Shown here: positions 45,273-54,302 of the stretch, in pieces
How positions within the stretch are numbered: position 1 is the stretch's first letter
How the letters are laid out: every line of letters starts with the position of its first letter
Origin: an uncultured Opitutia bacterium
GTDB lineage: Bacteria > Verrucomicrobiota > Verrucomicrobiia > Opitutales > Opitutaceae
Direction of reading: 5' to 3'
Assembly: GCA_903839035.1 (NCBI GenBank)
Contig: CAIMAQ010000076.1
Span: 1 to 58,914 of the forward strand
DNA length: 58,914 nucleotides
Program-made: the position numbers and the translations under genes
The notes under the pieces: model-generated
What the model saw: only the letters and a program-made list of their open reading frames with translations
Told to the model about the DNA's origin: nothing
Databases searched by the model: none

Positions 45273-47294
45273 CTACCGCGCCGGCATTTTTTCGTAGGTG
45301 AGCACCGCGGACCCCGGCCGGAGGGTGATGACCAGTTCGAGCCCGGTACCCATCAGTTCGTGTCCGGCAACTTCGCGCGGAGCGGTCAGGTGGTCCAGAT
45401 CCGTGAGCCGATAGCGCGCCGCCGGGTCGAGCCCGCGCAGCTTGATTCGCGCGGTCTCATAAATGCTGCCTTCGCGGCGGAACGCCTGGACCACGCCACG
45501 CCCGGCCTCCGGGCGGTCAAACTGCCACGCCAGCCACACATCCGCGCCGAGGCTCGCCGGCGTGAGCGGGTAAAAATCACCCGAATAATTGTCCGCATAG
45601 CCGCGCCACTCCTGAATCGCCGAACGCAGGTCGGCGTAGGGCAGCGTGCGATCGCGCAGATCCCACGACCCGCCGATCAGCGGACAGGCAAAATTGCTGC
45701 GGAGTTCATAACGGCTGAACTGGCGTGGCCCGGTGGCGGTGCCGAAATACGGCAGCCAGAGCGCCAGGCCGTAGGTCTGGCATTGGTTGGACACGACATC
45801 GAAGCAGTAGTCCGAGCGCCAGAACGGCAGTGACCGGCGCATGGACTCGAGATCGATGCGCGAACCGCCGCCCGCGCACGAGTCGATCACCAGCTCCGGA
45901 TGCCGGCGGCGCAGTTCGTCAAAATGCTCCAGATAACCGGTCACGTGGTGGTTCTCCGTGATGCCCTGGCGGTCTTCGGTGTCGTTGCTGCGCCAGAGTT
46001 CCACCGGCTCGAGCACGTTGAAATCCTGCCGGTAAACATCGATGCCTTCTTTCGTCAGGATGCCGCTGATCAGGTCGGTCAGCCACTCGCGCGCCGCGGG
46101 GTTGCCGAGGTAGAGCAGTTTCGAGAGTCGCTTGGAGATGTGGTTCGCGATCAGCCACTCCGGGTGCTCGGTGTACAGGCGGTTGCTGCCCATCACGCGC
46201 TCCGGCTCGAACCACACGATGTTCTTGATGCCGGCGGCGTGCGCGTAGTTGGTGACCGCGCGTAGCCCGTGAGGGAACCGCTTGGGGTCCGCCTGCCAAA
46301 CCACCGGCTCCTGCCAGCGGCCGTTGTTCACATACCAGCCCGCGTCCATCCACCAGTAGTCGATCGCCAGCTTTTCCTCGCGGTAGCGATCAATGAAGAA
46401 CCGCTGGCTGGCCTCGTCGGCCTTCACCATGTTGTCGAACTGGTCGCTCGATGACGCCGTGAAGACGGGCTTCGGCGGCTGCCCGCCGACCCGCGGCAGG
46501 TTATAGGCGGTCATCCAGCGCCGCCAGGTGTTCTGCGCCGCAATCCAGTCGCCGCGCCAGAATTGCACCACCATCAGCGGCGTGCGGATCTCCTCGCCCG
46601 GGTGCAGCCGCAGGTGCGTGAGTTCCTGCCCGGCGGTGACGCGGATGCCGGCCTGGTCGTCGCGCGCAAACTCCACCGCCCACGCGCCGGGCCAGCCCAC
46701 GACGACGATGACCCCCGACGAGGCGCTGCGCGCGAGATTGAAATAGGGCATCACATCCGCGCACGCTCGGCCCTTGCTCGGGATGAAGCGCTTGGCCTGG
46801 CTCGGGCCGAGCACGCTTTCCTGCGGCATGAAATCCGCCGGTGAGTTGGGATAAAACGTGCCGAACTCGTGGTGCAGCAGAAATTCGCCTGCCCCCTCGC
46901 GCTCCCAGTGCGTGTCGAGCGCCTGGATGTTCTCAAGCAGCGGCGTGTCGACCGTCCCGATGTTTTTGAAATAGACCGTCCACTCGACCGTGGGAAAATC
47001 CCGGTAGCGGACGGCAACGCAGCGGACCTCGAGCCCGGTCTTCGGATCCGTGTAACTAACCTCCGCCTGCTGCCGCTGCGCATCCAGATCATGCAGCGTG
47101 GAGTGTGCTTGCCAGCCGGGTATGATTACCCGGGACGATTGACCGGCATAAGTGAAGGAGAACGCCGGCTGGAGATTACTCCCCCAAGCCTCCGCCTCGG
47201 CATACTCGGGCCCGCGCGCCGGGGCGGAGGCGAATCCGATCGGGGCCAAAACCAGGCCGGCCATCAACAGAGTGAAACATGCGGGGCGGAGCAT
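45273..47294 (-). CDS. Secreted GH36 alpha-galactosidase
   Basis: This 673-residue enzyme has a signal peptide (LRPACFTLLMAGLVLAPIGF) and acts outside the inner membrane. The barrel carries LAIDYWWMDAGWYVNNGRWQ and NIVWFEPERVM. The nucleophile is D424 in GIDVYRQDFNVLE and the acid/base is D495 in RSLPFWRSDYCF, preceded by the classic IDSCAGGGSRIDLESM. It is a complete, canonical GH36 enzyme that should release alpha-galactose from oligosaccharides. I chose the ATG at 47294 because it opens the signal peptide; longer readings are not conserved. Confidence 0.9.
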   Translation of the reverse strand: MLRPACFTLLMAGLVLAPIGFASAPARGPEYAEAEAWGSNLQPAFSFTYAGQSSRVIIPGWQAHSTLHDLDAQRQQAEVSYTDPKTGLEVRCVAVRYRDFPTVEWTVYFKNIGTVDTPLLENIQALDTHWEREGAGEFLLHHEFGTFYPNSPADFMPQESVLGPSQAKRFIPSKGRACADVMPYFNLARSASSGVIVVVGWPGAWAVEFARDDQAGIRVTAGQELTHLRLHPGEEIRTPLMVVQFWRGDWIAAQNTWRRWMTAYNLPRVGGQPPKPVFTASSSDQFDNMVKADEASQRFFIDRYREEKLAIDYWWMDAGWYVNNGRWQEPVVWQADPKRFPHGLRAVTNYAHAAGIKNIVWFEPERVMGSNRLYTEHPEWLIANHISKRLSKLLYLGNPAAREWLTDLISGILTKEGIDVYRQDFNVLEPVELWRSNDTEDRQGITENHHVTGYLEHFDELRRRHPELVIDSCAGGGSRIDLESMRRSLPFWRSDYCFDVVSNQCQTYGLALWLPYFGTATGPRQFSRYELRSNFACPLIGGSWDLRDRTLPYADLRSAIQEWRGYADNYSGDFYPLTPASLGADVWLAWQFDRPEAGRGVVQAFRREGSIYETARIKLRGLDPAARYRLTDLDHLTAPREVAGHELMGTGLELVITLRPGSAVLTYEKMPAR

Positions 47295-47395
47295 GGCGGT
47301 TTCATGGACCCAAAGTCCCGCAAGGCAAAGTCCGAACCCCTCGAATAAACACCCGGCGGCCGGGAATCGCCCCCACCCCGTGCAGTCCGTCCTAG

Positions 47396-47921
47396 ATAAA
47401 CAAGCACCAGCCGGATCCCGACGCCCAGAATCTCGCGCAGGACGCCGCCGTTGAAAAAATCCGCCAGCTCGCGACCTCCGCCCGCGTCTGCCTCTTCGGT
47501 GCTTCCGTGGGCCACCTGCCGCTCGAGCCCCGGCCGATGGCGGTGCAAGCACGTGGATAACGCGGCCAACCTCTGGTTTCTCAGCGCGCGCACCCGCCAG
47601 CAAAATCGCCCGATCAGCCGCCATCCCCAGGTGCAGCTGATGTTTGCGAACCCCGGTGCATCGGAATTCCTGAGTCTCCAGGGCCGCGCGTTCGGCAGCG
47701 ACAGTCGGCCCTTGTGCGAAACATACTGGAATCCGCTGGCCTCAGCCTGGCTCCCGGGCGGCATTGACGATCCCGAGCTCACCGTGATCCGGGTTCAGGC
47801 CCAGTCCGGCCACTATTGGGCCACCGAGTTCGGCAAAACCGTCACGTTGCTCCTCGTTGCCGTCGGCGCCCTCACCGGCAAACCCATGCCCATCGGTATC
47901 CAGGGCGACGTGCGGCCGTAG
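47396..47921 (+). pseudogene. Frameshifted pyridoxamine 5'-phosphate oxidase-like (general stress) gene
   Basis: Two adjacent frames together spell one PPOX-family protein. The first frame (47396-47560) gives AAVEKIRQLATSARVCLFGA and PLEPRPMAVQ, then a stop. The second frame (from about 47553) continues VDNAANLWFLSARTRQQNRP, HPQVQLMFANPG, ETYWNPLASAW and GIDDPELTVIRVQAQSGHYW. One extra base near 47552 joins them. No good start codon is seen in the first frame, and L-T-K-L at the beginning is missing. It is a pseudogene or a sequencing error. Confidence 0.75.
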
Positions 47922-47938
47922 CCAAAACCGGTCCGCCC

Positions 47939-48781
47939 TCAGGCGAACTTGTCGAACTTCGTCCAGTCGTAGTCCGCGCCACACGGTCCGCCCATGCCGG
48001 AGGCCTGGCGCGCGATGACGTTGCCGCGGAAGTCGTGGAGCGGGAAATACCACTCGGCGATTTCCTCCGCCGCCGCGGGCATATAGTGGCAGATAAAACT
48101 GCGGCGCCACTGGGTCGGATGCGTGTTGGGCTCGGAGCCGTGGATGACGCTGCCGTTGAAAAAAAGGACATCGCCCGGCGCCAGTTGCGCGGGAATCGCC
48201 CGCTTCCCCTCCGGCGGCGGGACGTAGTTGTTGACGAAGCTCCGCGTACCGTCGGCCGGCCCCGGGCACTGGAGCGCCAGATCGTGCGTGCCGGGCACGA
48301 CCCAGAGCCCGCCGTTTTCCGGAAAGGAGGGATCGATCGCGGTCCAGGCAGCGAGGCAGGTGCCGGGTTTCACCATCAGGTAAAAATTATCCTGGTGCAG
48401 CGCCTGTCCCCGGCTGCCGGGCGGCTTGAAGTACACCATGGACTGGCACGCGATGGGCTCGTCCTCGAGCAGCCCGCGGGCGACGGCGCCGATGCGCGGG
48501 TCGAGCATCATGCGCTTGCCGATCGGCTGGTGCCGGTGGAGATGCAGCATGCGCGGGTAGCGCTTGAGCGGGTCGGGGTCGAGCGAGCCGTCGGGGCGGA
48601 GCTGCGGCTCCCAATAACCCGGGATCGGCTGGCCCTTCGCCGCCAGCCCGTCGACGACCTGCTTTAGCTCTGCGATTTCCTCCGGCGTCCACAACCCGCG
48701 CACAATGAGGTAGCCCTCCGTGCGATAAAATTCCCGCTGCTCGGGCGTGACGCCGGGAAAGGATTGCGTGGGCGTTTTCAT
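47939..48781 (-). CDS. Phytanoyl-CoA dioxygenase family protein
   Basis: This 280-residue Fe(II)/2-oxoglutarate dioxygenase is distinct from the 38708 gene. Iron ligands are predicted at H129 and D131 (GQALHQDNFYLMVK) and H214 (NGSVIHGSEPNTHPTQWRRS, which also holds the 2-oxoglutarate arginine). The start MKTPTQSFPGVTPEQREFYR leads into EGYLIVRGLWTPEEIAELK. It is divergent from the SDR operon across a 293-base spacer that contains palindrome copy 5. The substrate is unknown. Confidence 0.9.
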   Translation of the reverse strand: MKTPTQSFPGVTPEQREFYRTEGYLIVRGLWTPEEIAELKQVVDGLAAKGQPIPGYWEPQLRPDGSLDPDPLKRYPRMLHLHRHQPIGKRMMLDPRIGAVARGLLEDEPIACQSMVYFKPPGSRGQALHQDNFYLMVKPGTCLAAWTAIDPSFPENGGLWVVPGTHDLALQCPGPADGTRSFVNNYVPPPEGKRAIPAQLAPGDVLFFNGSVIHGSEPNTHPTQWRRSFICHYMPAAAEEIAEWYFPLHDFRGNVIARQASGMGGPCGADYDWTKFDKFA

Positions 48782-48928
48782 GGAGGGGTAAACTGCGGCG
48801 AAACCTACCCGCCCTTCCCGGAGCGTCGATGTGAATTTCCGGCGGCCAAGCTACCCCGGCCCCACCGGCCCGCCACGGTCGGTGATGGTCAGTCACAGTC
48901 AGTCCCTTTCCACCTCTTTCTGCCCCAC

Positions 48929-48957
48929 GTCGATTTCACTTAATAAGTGAAAACGAC
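48929..48957. repeat. 29-bp palindrome, copy 5
   Basis: The right arm is identical to copy 1; the left arm reads GTCGATTTCACTTA (one T to A change). It lies in the divergent spacer between the PhyH and SDR genes, 147 and 117 bases from the two start codons. The rest of this spacer shows GTCGGTGATGGTCAGTCACAGTCAG-like short direct repeats near 48880-48903 but no gene. Confidence 0.9.
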
Positions 48958-49074
48958 CGCACGCGCTCTCAGGGGCGGGGGCCGCCACCGCGGGGGATCG
49001 CCTAAAGGCGCTTAATAGCTAATTGCTGCCTTGCCCGCCTCTTTCCCTGCCGGCACACCTTCGCCACCCCACCC

Positions 49075-49830
49075 ATGCCTGCCAAAGTTGCCCTCATCAC
49101 CGGCGCCGCCCGCGGCATCGGCTACGGTATCGCCACCTGCCTCGCCCGCCAGGGCACGCGGATCGTCATCGCCGACATGAACGGCGCCAGCGCCAAAAAA
49201 TCCGCCGCCCAGCTCGCCAGGGACACTGGCGTGAAAACCCTCGGGCTTGCCTGCGATGTCACCTCGCGCACCCAGGTCGCCGCGTTGGTGAAGAAAGCCA
49301 TCCAGCAGTTCGGCCAGATCGACATCCTCGTGAACAACGCCGGCATCTGCCCGTTCGTGGACATCATGGAGATGAGCGAGGACGTGTTCAAAAAGACCCT
49401 CGATGTGAACCTCACCGGCGCCTTCCACTGCACCCAGCTGGTCGCGAAGGAGATGATCAAGCGCGGGAAGGGCGGCCGGATCATCTTCATCACCTCGCTG
49501 GCCGTGAACGTCTCTTCCGCCGCCCAGGGCGACTACGCCGCATCGAAGGCCGGGCTGCACATGCTGATGAAAAGCTTCGCCATCGCCCTCGGGCCGAAGG
49601 GCATCACCTGCAACGGCGTCGCCCCCGGCATGATCCTGACCGACATGACAAAGTTTCACTGGGAAAAACCCGAGCCCGCCGCGTTTGTGAAACAACGCGT
49701 CCCCGTCGGCCGCATCGGCACGCCCGAGGACATCGGCAACGCCGTCACCCTGCTCTGCTCCGACGCCGCCGCCTACATCAACGGCGTCGGCCTCATCGTG
49801 GACGGTGGCCACCAGGCCGTGTGCGCATGA
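49075..49830 (+). CDS. SDR family oxidoreductase
   Basis: This 251-residue classical short-chain dehydrogenase has the NAD(P) motif ITGAARGIGYGIATCL and the structural ILVNNAGICPFVD. The catalytic set is S in FITSLAVNVSS plus Y and K in GDYAASKAGLHML. Its C-terminal GRIGTPEDIGNAVTLLCSD and GLIVDGGHQA are typical of sugar or 3-oxoacyl reductases. It overlaps the next SDR by four bases, so the two are co-translated and probably act in one pathway. Confidence 0.93.
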   Translation: MPAKVALITGAARGIGYGIATCLARQGTRIVIADMNGASAKKSAAQLARDTGVKTLGLACDVTSRTQVAALVKKAIQQFGQIDILVNNAGICPFVDIMEMSEDVFKKTLDVNLTGAFHCTQLVAKEMIKRGKGGRIIFITSLAVNVSSAAQGDYAASKAGLHMLMKSFAIALGPKGITCNGVAPGMILTDMTKFHWEKPEPAAFVKQRVPVGRIGTPEDIGNAVTLLCSDAAAYINGVGLIVDGGHQAVCA

Positions 49831-50570
49831 ACCTCGACCTCACCGGCCGCGTGGCCCTCGTCACCGGCGCCACCGGCGAACTCGGCCGCGCCATCTCCCG
49901 CACGCTCGCCGGCTGCGGCGCGCGCGTGGCGATCCATTACCACCGCGCCGCCGATCGCGCGGCGGCATTGCAAAAGGAACTGCCCGGCTCGGAGATTTTT
50001 TCGGCGGACATCACCGATCAGACGGAGGTCAACCGCCTGCGCGATGCGGTGAAAGCCAGGCTCGGAGCGCCCGACATCGTCGTCACCAACGCCGTGATCC
50101 AATATCGGTGGACGAAGGTGCTCGAGCAGTCACCGGCCGACTACTTGTCGCAGTTCGAAAGCTGCGTCCTGCAAAATGTCCTCATGGCGCAGGCCTTCCT
50201 CCCCGACATGATCACGAAAAAGCACGGGCGCGTCATCGCGATCAACACCGAGTGCGCGATGCAGAACGACCCGAACCAGTCCGCCTACGTCGCCGGCAAG
50301 CGCGGCATGGACGGCCTGTTGCGCGTCCTGGCGAAGGAAGTGGGCGAACACGGCATCACGGTGAACCAGGTGGCCCCCGGCTGGATGCTCAGCGAAAACC
50401 GTCCCGCTGCCGACCGGCCTGATTCCTACCGCGAGCAGATCCCGTTGAAAAAATGGGGCACCGACCAGGACGTGGCGAACGCCGTGGCCTTCCTCGCCTC
50501 CGACCTCGCGGGCTACATCACCGGCGTCTACCTCCCCGTCTGCGGCGGCAATGTGATGCCGGGGATCTAA
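49827..50570 (+). CDS. SDR family oxidoreductase with threonine at the active-site serine position
   Basis: This 247-residue SDR has the cofactor motif VTGATGELGRAISRTL. The NNAG structural motif is replaced by VVTNAVIQYRWTK. The Y-x-x-x-K pair is in NQSAYVAGKRGMDGLL, but 13 residues before the tyrosine, where serine is expected, is the threonine of AINTECAMQ. GTDQDVANAVAFLASDLAGY and a glycine-rich end (CGGNVMPGI) complete the fold. Thr can substitute for Ser in some SDRs, so activity is possible. It is the second gene of a two-gene operon. Confidence 0.9.
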   Translation: MNLDLTGRVALVTGATGELGRAISRTLAGCGARVAIHYHRAADRAAALQKELPGSEIFSADITDQTEVNRLRDAVKARLGAPDIVVTNAVIQYRWTKVLEQSPADYLSQFESCVLQNVLMAQAFLPDMITKKHGRVIAINTECAMQNDPNQSAYVAGKRGMDGLLRVLAKEVGEHGITVNQVAPGWMLSENRPAADRPDSYREQIPLKKWGTDQDVANAVAFLASDLAGYITGVYLPVCGGNVMPGI

Positions 50571-50826
50571 GCCCGCCCTGGCCGGGCGCAGCTGGAACCT
50601 CGCGCACCTAAACCCGCATGGCGCAGCGCGGTTGCGAGAACCTACGGCTATCTTCGCGGCGGAAATCACACGCTCGCTCCCACGCCCGCTAACCGCACCG
50701 GGCCCTGCGTTTTCAGAGGTAAATCACCCCGGTTTTGGCGCCGTGGAAACTGTGCCATAAAGGTGTAATTATTGTACCTATCCAGGGTTGATTCCGCAGG
50801 TGTGAAGCGCAGAACCACCCACGCCG

Positions 50827-51240
50827 ATGAAGCTCATAAACCGCAGAAGCGCCACTGTTGCCCAAGCCCCTCGGGTTGAACGCCGCGGGCAAAGCGAACG
50901 GCGTCGCGACCATGTTACGCGCGCCAAGGTGAGCAGCCGGATGATGGCACGCCACGCCGAGAAACTGCCGGATGGACCGGCGCGTAAACTGGCCCTGGAC
51001 GCCATGATCCGGCTGGCGAATGAAGCGGCCGACGCTCATGACCGCCAACTCGCGGAGGAGCGGAACGCCATGCGTCGCGATATCCGGGACCTCGCCGTCC
51101 GCTTGACCGAACACGCGCAACATGGGCACCGGCCGGCCATGAGTGACCCGGCCTCGGGGATCATCAGCAACCCGCTCATCCTACCGGCGATTGTCGTGGC
51201 GGCCGCCATCGCCGTCCTCGCGCTCTATCTCTCCCAATAA
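50827..51240 (+). CDS. Small unknown protein with conserved ERRRD...KLPDGPA block and C-terminal helix
   Basis: I do not recognise this 137-residue protein. It has an Arg-rich N-terminus and a helical block SERRRDHVTRAKVSSRMMAR then KLPDGPARKLALDAMIRLAN. A charged helix follows, and a single C-terminal membrane segment (ILPAIVVAAAIAVLALYLSQ) at the very end, like a tail-anchored protein. The central block is shared with the next gene at 51294 (ERRRD-VTRA, KLPDGPA, MRLA). It begins after 256 bases of spacer with no other recognisable feature. Confidence 0.55.
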   Translation: MKLINRRSATVAQAPRVERRGQSERRRDHVTRAKVSSRMMARHAEKLPDGPARKLALDAMIRLANEAADAHDRQLAEERNAMRRDIRDLAVRLTEHAQHGHRPAMSDPASGIISNPLILPAIVVAAAIAVLALYLSQ

Positions 51241-51293
51241 CCCTTTGGATCGTACCCTGCCGTCTGCAATTCCGCCCCCAGCTGCAAAATACC

Positions 51294-51560
51294 ATGTACA
51301 GCGAAAACAGTAATCAACGCACCCCCTCCACCCTGACCCAGACCGAGCGCCGGCGTGATTACGTCACTCGCGCCCGAGTGAACCACCGGGTGATGTCGGG
51401 TATGGCCGCAAAGCTCCCGGATGGTCCCGCCAAGGAAGCGGCGCTGCAGGACGTGATGCGCCTGGCGCAGGAAGTTTCCTCGGCCCTCGTCCGGGAGGCC
51501 GCCGAGGCGACCGAGGCCGTAATCAGCGCTGGCCACTGGCCAGACGGCTATAGCTGCTGA
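51294..51560 (+). CDS. Small unknown protein, paralogue of the preceding gene
   Basis: This 88-residue protein carries TQTERRRDYVTRARVNHRVM and KLPDGPAKEAALQDVMRLAQ, aligning without gaps to the block in the preceding gene. It lacks the membrane tail and ends in a polar, aromatic stretch. It is 53 bases downstream on the same strand. Shared residues across two unlike flanks support both being real genes and an old tandem duplication. Function is unknown; a predominantly helical adaptor-like protein is likely. Confidence 0.55.
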   Translation: MYSENSNQRTPSTLTQTERRRDYVTRARVNHRVMSGMAAKLPDGPAKEAALQDVMRLAQEVSSALVREAAEATEAVISAGHWPDGYSC

Positions 51561-51590
51561 GGGGCTGGCAGCCTCCAACAAGAGGCCAGT

Positions 51591-54086
51591 TCAGGATGGC
51601 GCGTAGGTGTAATAGCCATCGCCCGATGGTTGGGTGCGTTCTTTCCACCAGCGCCTGACGACCCACGCCTCCACGCACGCCTCGACGTCATCGGGCAGGT
51701 GGGCATGGACGGCAAAGCGGACCGTGGCGCGGGACCACTCCGGCGTCAGGCGGGCCTTGCAGACCAGCCAGGAACAGCCGAAGGACTGGGTGTTGCCGTG
51801 CTGGCGGCCGTCCGGCACCGGGGTCATCTGCACGTGTTGGTCGCCGACGCGCACAATCGTCTGCACAATCTGGATGACCGTCGGCGCGTAGCGCCATTCC
51901 TCGGTGCCTTTGCGCAGGCGGATCACGAGCGCCAGGATCGGTTGATCACCGTCCAGTGCGGGCAGCTCGCTCTCGAAATAATACGTCTTCTTTGTGAGTT
52001 TCTTGGTCGCAAACAGCTCGGTGGAGGCGAAGCGCGCGTCGAGCCGTTCGCTCGGTGCGATCGTCCGCAGCGCGAGCGAGACTCCGAGATCCGCCGCCTG
52101 TGCCGCAGAGAGGGTGCGCGCCGGGCCACGTTTCGCCTTTGCGGCGGGTGCGACTTCAAGCAGCAGGGTCTCGAACGGGCGCAGCCACACCTCGGCGGTT
52201 TCGCCGAGTCTCCAGCTTTCGCCATCCGGCCGGTGCAGCGGCTTTTTCTCCGGGAAATGCGCCGTGATCCCGAGTTTCGTGCCCGGTCGCGCCTCGAGGC
52301 CCAGACTGCCGTCGAGCGACAGCGTGACGGCGCGCGAGGCGAAATGGGCGTTGGAAAGAAACAGGAAGCTCCGTCCCCCTTTCCCGTGCGCATAACCGTA
52401 CACTTCGTTGCGAAACGGGTCGCCGGGGATCGTGCGCCGGTTTTGAAAATACGCCGCGCGCTTCTTCGCGAACGCCTGGATCCACGCCAGAAACTCCACG
52501 TCCTCGTCCGTCAGGGTGTAAAGATTGCCCCACAGGTTGGGAAAGAGCCGACTGCCGCGGCCCAGATCCATGACGAGGGACTCGCGCCAGCGTTCCATGC
52601 CCATAAAATTGCCCCAGCGGCTGTCGGACAGCCAAACCCCGAGGCTGTCCTTCATCAGCGGTGGAATCGTCTTCGCGTGATACGCGTTCTGGTCCTGCGC
52701 GAGCGTGACCGAGTCCCGGTAATACAGCGTCGGGATTGGGCTCGCGCCGGAACCTTCCATGAACAGCCCCGACTCAAAGATCGCATCGCCGTGCAGCGCC
52801 CAGAACGGCGACCCGAGGCCCCAGTACCACATGATAAACACGTCCGGATCCTCCGCGCAGGCGCTCTCCGCGAGGTCGATCAGGTTCTCGAACATCATTT
52901 CCGTCGCATATTTGCCCGGCAGGTGGCCGTGCTCGGTCTTGTCGCAGTGATAGTAGCCGCCGTCGAACTTGAGGAACTTGACCCCGTTTTCCCGGATGTG
53001 GTGGAGGACGGCTTTTTTGACGATCGAGTAGTAATTGTCCTCGCCGAAACAGAAGTACACGCCGTCGGCGCCGAGGTGATAGCCCTCGCGGTACAGCTGC
53101 GTCGGCGGCTTCCCGTCCGCAAAGGCGGATGGGTAATCCCAGCAGGATTGCAGACCCCAGGTCGTGCCGAACCACAGCCCGAATTTCATCCCCAGCGCCT
53201 TCGTCCGCCGGATGATTTCGTCCGGTCCGTGCGGGTAACTCGTCGGTTTAAAGCGGGTCAGGTCCGAGCTGAAATCCACCCAGCCGGTGTCGAGGGTGAA
53301 GTAGTCGAAGGTCACGCCCTTCTTCCGCAACTTCCCCATCAGCTCGAGCACGTCCAGTGTCTCCTCGTCCGTCAGCGTCGGATGCGCGCCCCACTGGTTG
53401 TTGATCCCGAACGGCGTGTACGTGGCCATCATCATCCGGCGCGGCTTGGTGCGCGCCTGGATGTAATCCACGAAATGCGCGTGGATTCGACCCGGTACCG
53501 CCACGCTCACGAGCGCAACGTAGCTCTGGAATTTGCCTTTCGGCTTGAGCCGCCGGCCCGGGTAATGCGCCAGCTGCAGACGCCGGTCGGTGACCTTGTT
53601 GTCCCCCACGGGATGCTCGATCGCGGCGAAAATCTCGTCGGCGATAAACGCCGGCTTGCCGTGACCCCCGCCCGTGACCGCGGCCTCGGGGGTGAAGTCG
53701 TCAAGTTCCACGTCGAGCAGCAGGACCTCCTCGCGCGCGGTGCTGGTCACCTCCACCCACTTGCGGCGGGTGGGGCCGTCGAGTTGGAAGTGGAGCGTCA
53801 CGGCGACCTGGCCCGTCGGGCTCTGCAGGTCGAACTCCGCCCGGTCCGGCCGGTTCTGCCGCGCCCGGCGGACGACAAAATCATCCACGCGCACCAGCGG
53901 CTCCGCCACGCGGTCGACGGCCGCGGAAAAAACCAGCGCCAGTTCGCGGACCTCGGTCAGGGAGTGCTGCCGCCCGGAGAGCCGGTTTTCAAAGCGGGTC
54001 GCCCGGAGGGTTCCCCCGCTCCAGTCGAAGTGCCAGGCCGCCTGTCGGTTCGAGAGCGTGCAGGCGGAGGGGGTTTTGGCGGTCAT
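51591..54086 (-). CDS. GH36-like (clan D) glycoside hydrolase
   Basis: This 831-residue enzyme has no signal peptide. It has a large N-terminal beta domain (DRAEFDLQSPTGQVAVTLHF), then a clan D-type barrel: TFDYFTLDTGWVDFSSDLTR, MKFGLWFGTTWGLQSCW and the nucleophile motif GVKFLKFDGGYYHCD (D375). The acid/base may lie in LGVWLSDSRWGNF. A C-terminal beta region of about 200 residues follows. It is more divergent than the 45273 enzyme. I chose the ATG at 54086 (MTAKTPSACTL), because the upstream 46 codons look like spacer. The substrate is probably an alpha-galactoside or similar. Confidence 0.78.
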   Translation of the reverse strand: MTAKTPSACTLSNRQAAWHFDWSGGTLRATRFENRLSGRQHSLTEVRELALVFSAAVDRVAEPLVRVDDFVVRRARQNRPDRAEFDLQSPTGQVAVTLHFQLDGPTRRKWVEVTSTAREEVLLLDVELDDFTPEAAVTGGGHGKPAFIADEIFAAIEHPVGDNKVTDRRLQLAHYPGRRLKPKGKFQSYVALVSVAVPGRIHAHFVDYIQARTKPRRMMMATYTPFGINNQWGAHPTLTDEETLDVLELMGKLRKKGVTFDYFTLDTGWVDFSSDLTRFKPTSYPHGPDEIIRRTKALGMKFGLWFGTTWGLQSCWDYPSAFADGKPPTQLYREGYHLGADGVYFCFGEDNYYSIVKKAVLHHIRENGVKFLKFDGGYYHCDKTEHGHLPGKYATEMMFENLIDLAESACAEDPDVFIMWYWGLGSPFWALHGDAIFESGLFMEGSGASPIPTLYYRDSVTLAQDQNAYHAKTIPPLMKDSLGVWLSDSRWGNFMGMERWRESLVMDLGRGSRLFPNLWGNLYTLTDEDVEFLAWIQAFAKKRAAYFQNRRTIPGDPFRNEVYGYAHGKGGRSFLFLSNAHFASRAVTLSLDGSLGLEARPGTKLGITAHFPEKKPLHRPDGESWRLGETAEVWLRPFETLLLEVAPAAKAKRGPARTLSAAQAADLGVSLALRTIAPSERLDARFASTELFATKKLTKKTYYFESELPALDGDQPILALVIRLRKGTEEWRYAPTVIQIVQTIVRVGDQHVQMTPVPDGRQHGNTQSFGCSWLVCKARLTPEWSRATVRFAVHAHLPDDVEACVEAWVVRRWWKERTQPSGDGYYTYAPS

Positions 54087-54302
54087 GAATCCAATTGAGC
54101 TGTCGATGGAACGAGAAATTGCCGCACCAGGAACGACAAGTTGTCCAAATCCTCCCAGTGGGGCGTGGAAAGTGGTCTGGTAAAGAGGAATCATTAGTTG
54201 GCCGGAATACCAACCAAGAACCAAGTGTTGTCCGAGATAGGCGACTACTCTTGGAATTGTCGTTGTGTCACTCTCCGCGTATTAGGAGCGTCTGATCTAT
54301 CA
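54087..54302. other. mgtA upstream spacer
   Basis: This 216-base spacer between divergent genes is noticeably more AT-rich than its surroundings. It contains short hairpin possibilities such as TTGG/CCAA around 54194-54212 but no sequence I can match to the Mg2+-sensing M-box or to a leader peptide. The mgtA promoter must lie here. Confidence 0.4.

Noticed and set aside
11374-48957. CRISPR-like interpretation of the 29-bp repeats
   Set aside because: Copies are kilobases apart with genes between them and no regular spacers or cas genes.
54087-54302. Possible M-box Mg2+ riboswitch before mgtA
   Set aside because: I could not find the conserved M-box core or its stem order, so only an unassigned spacer is reported.
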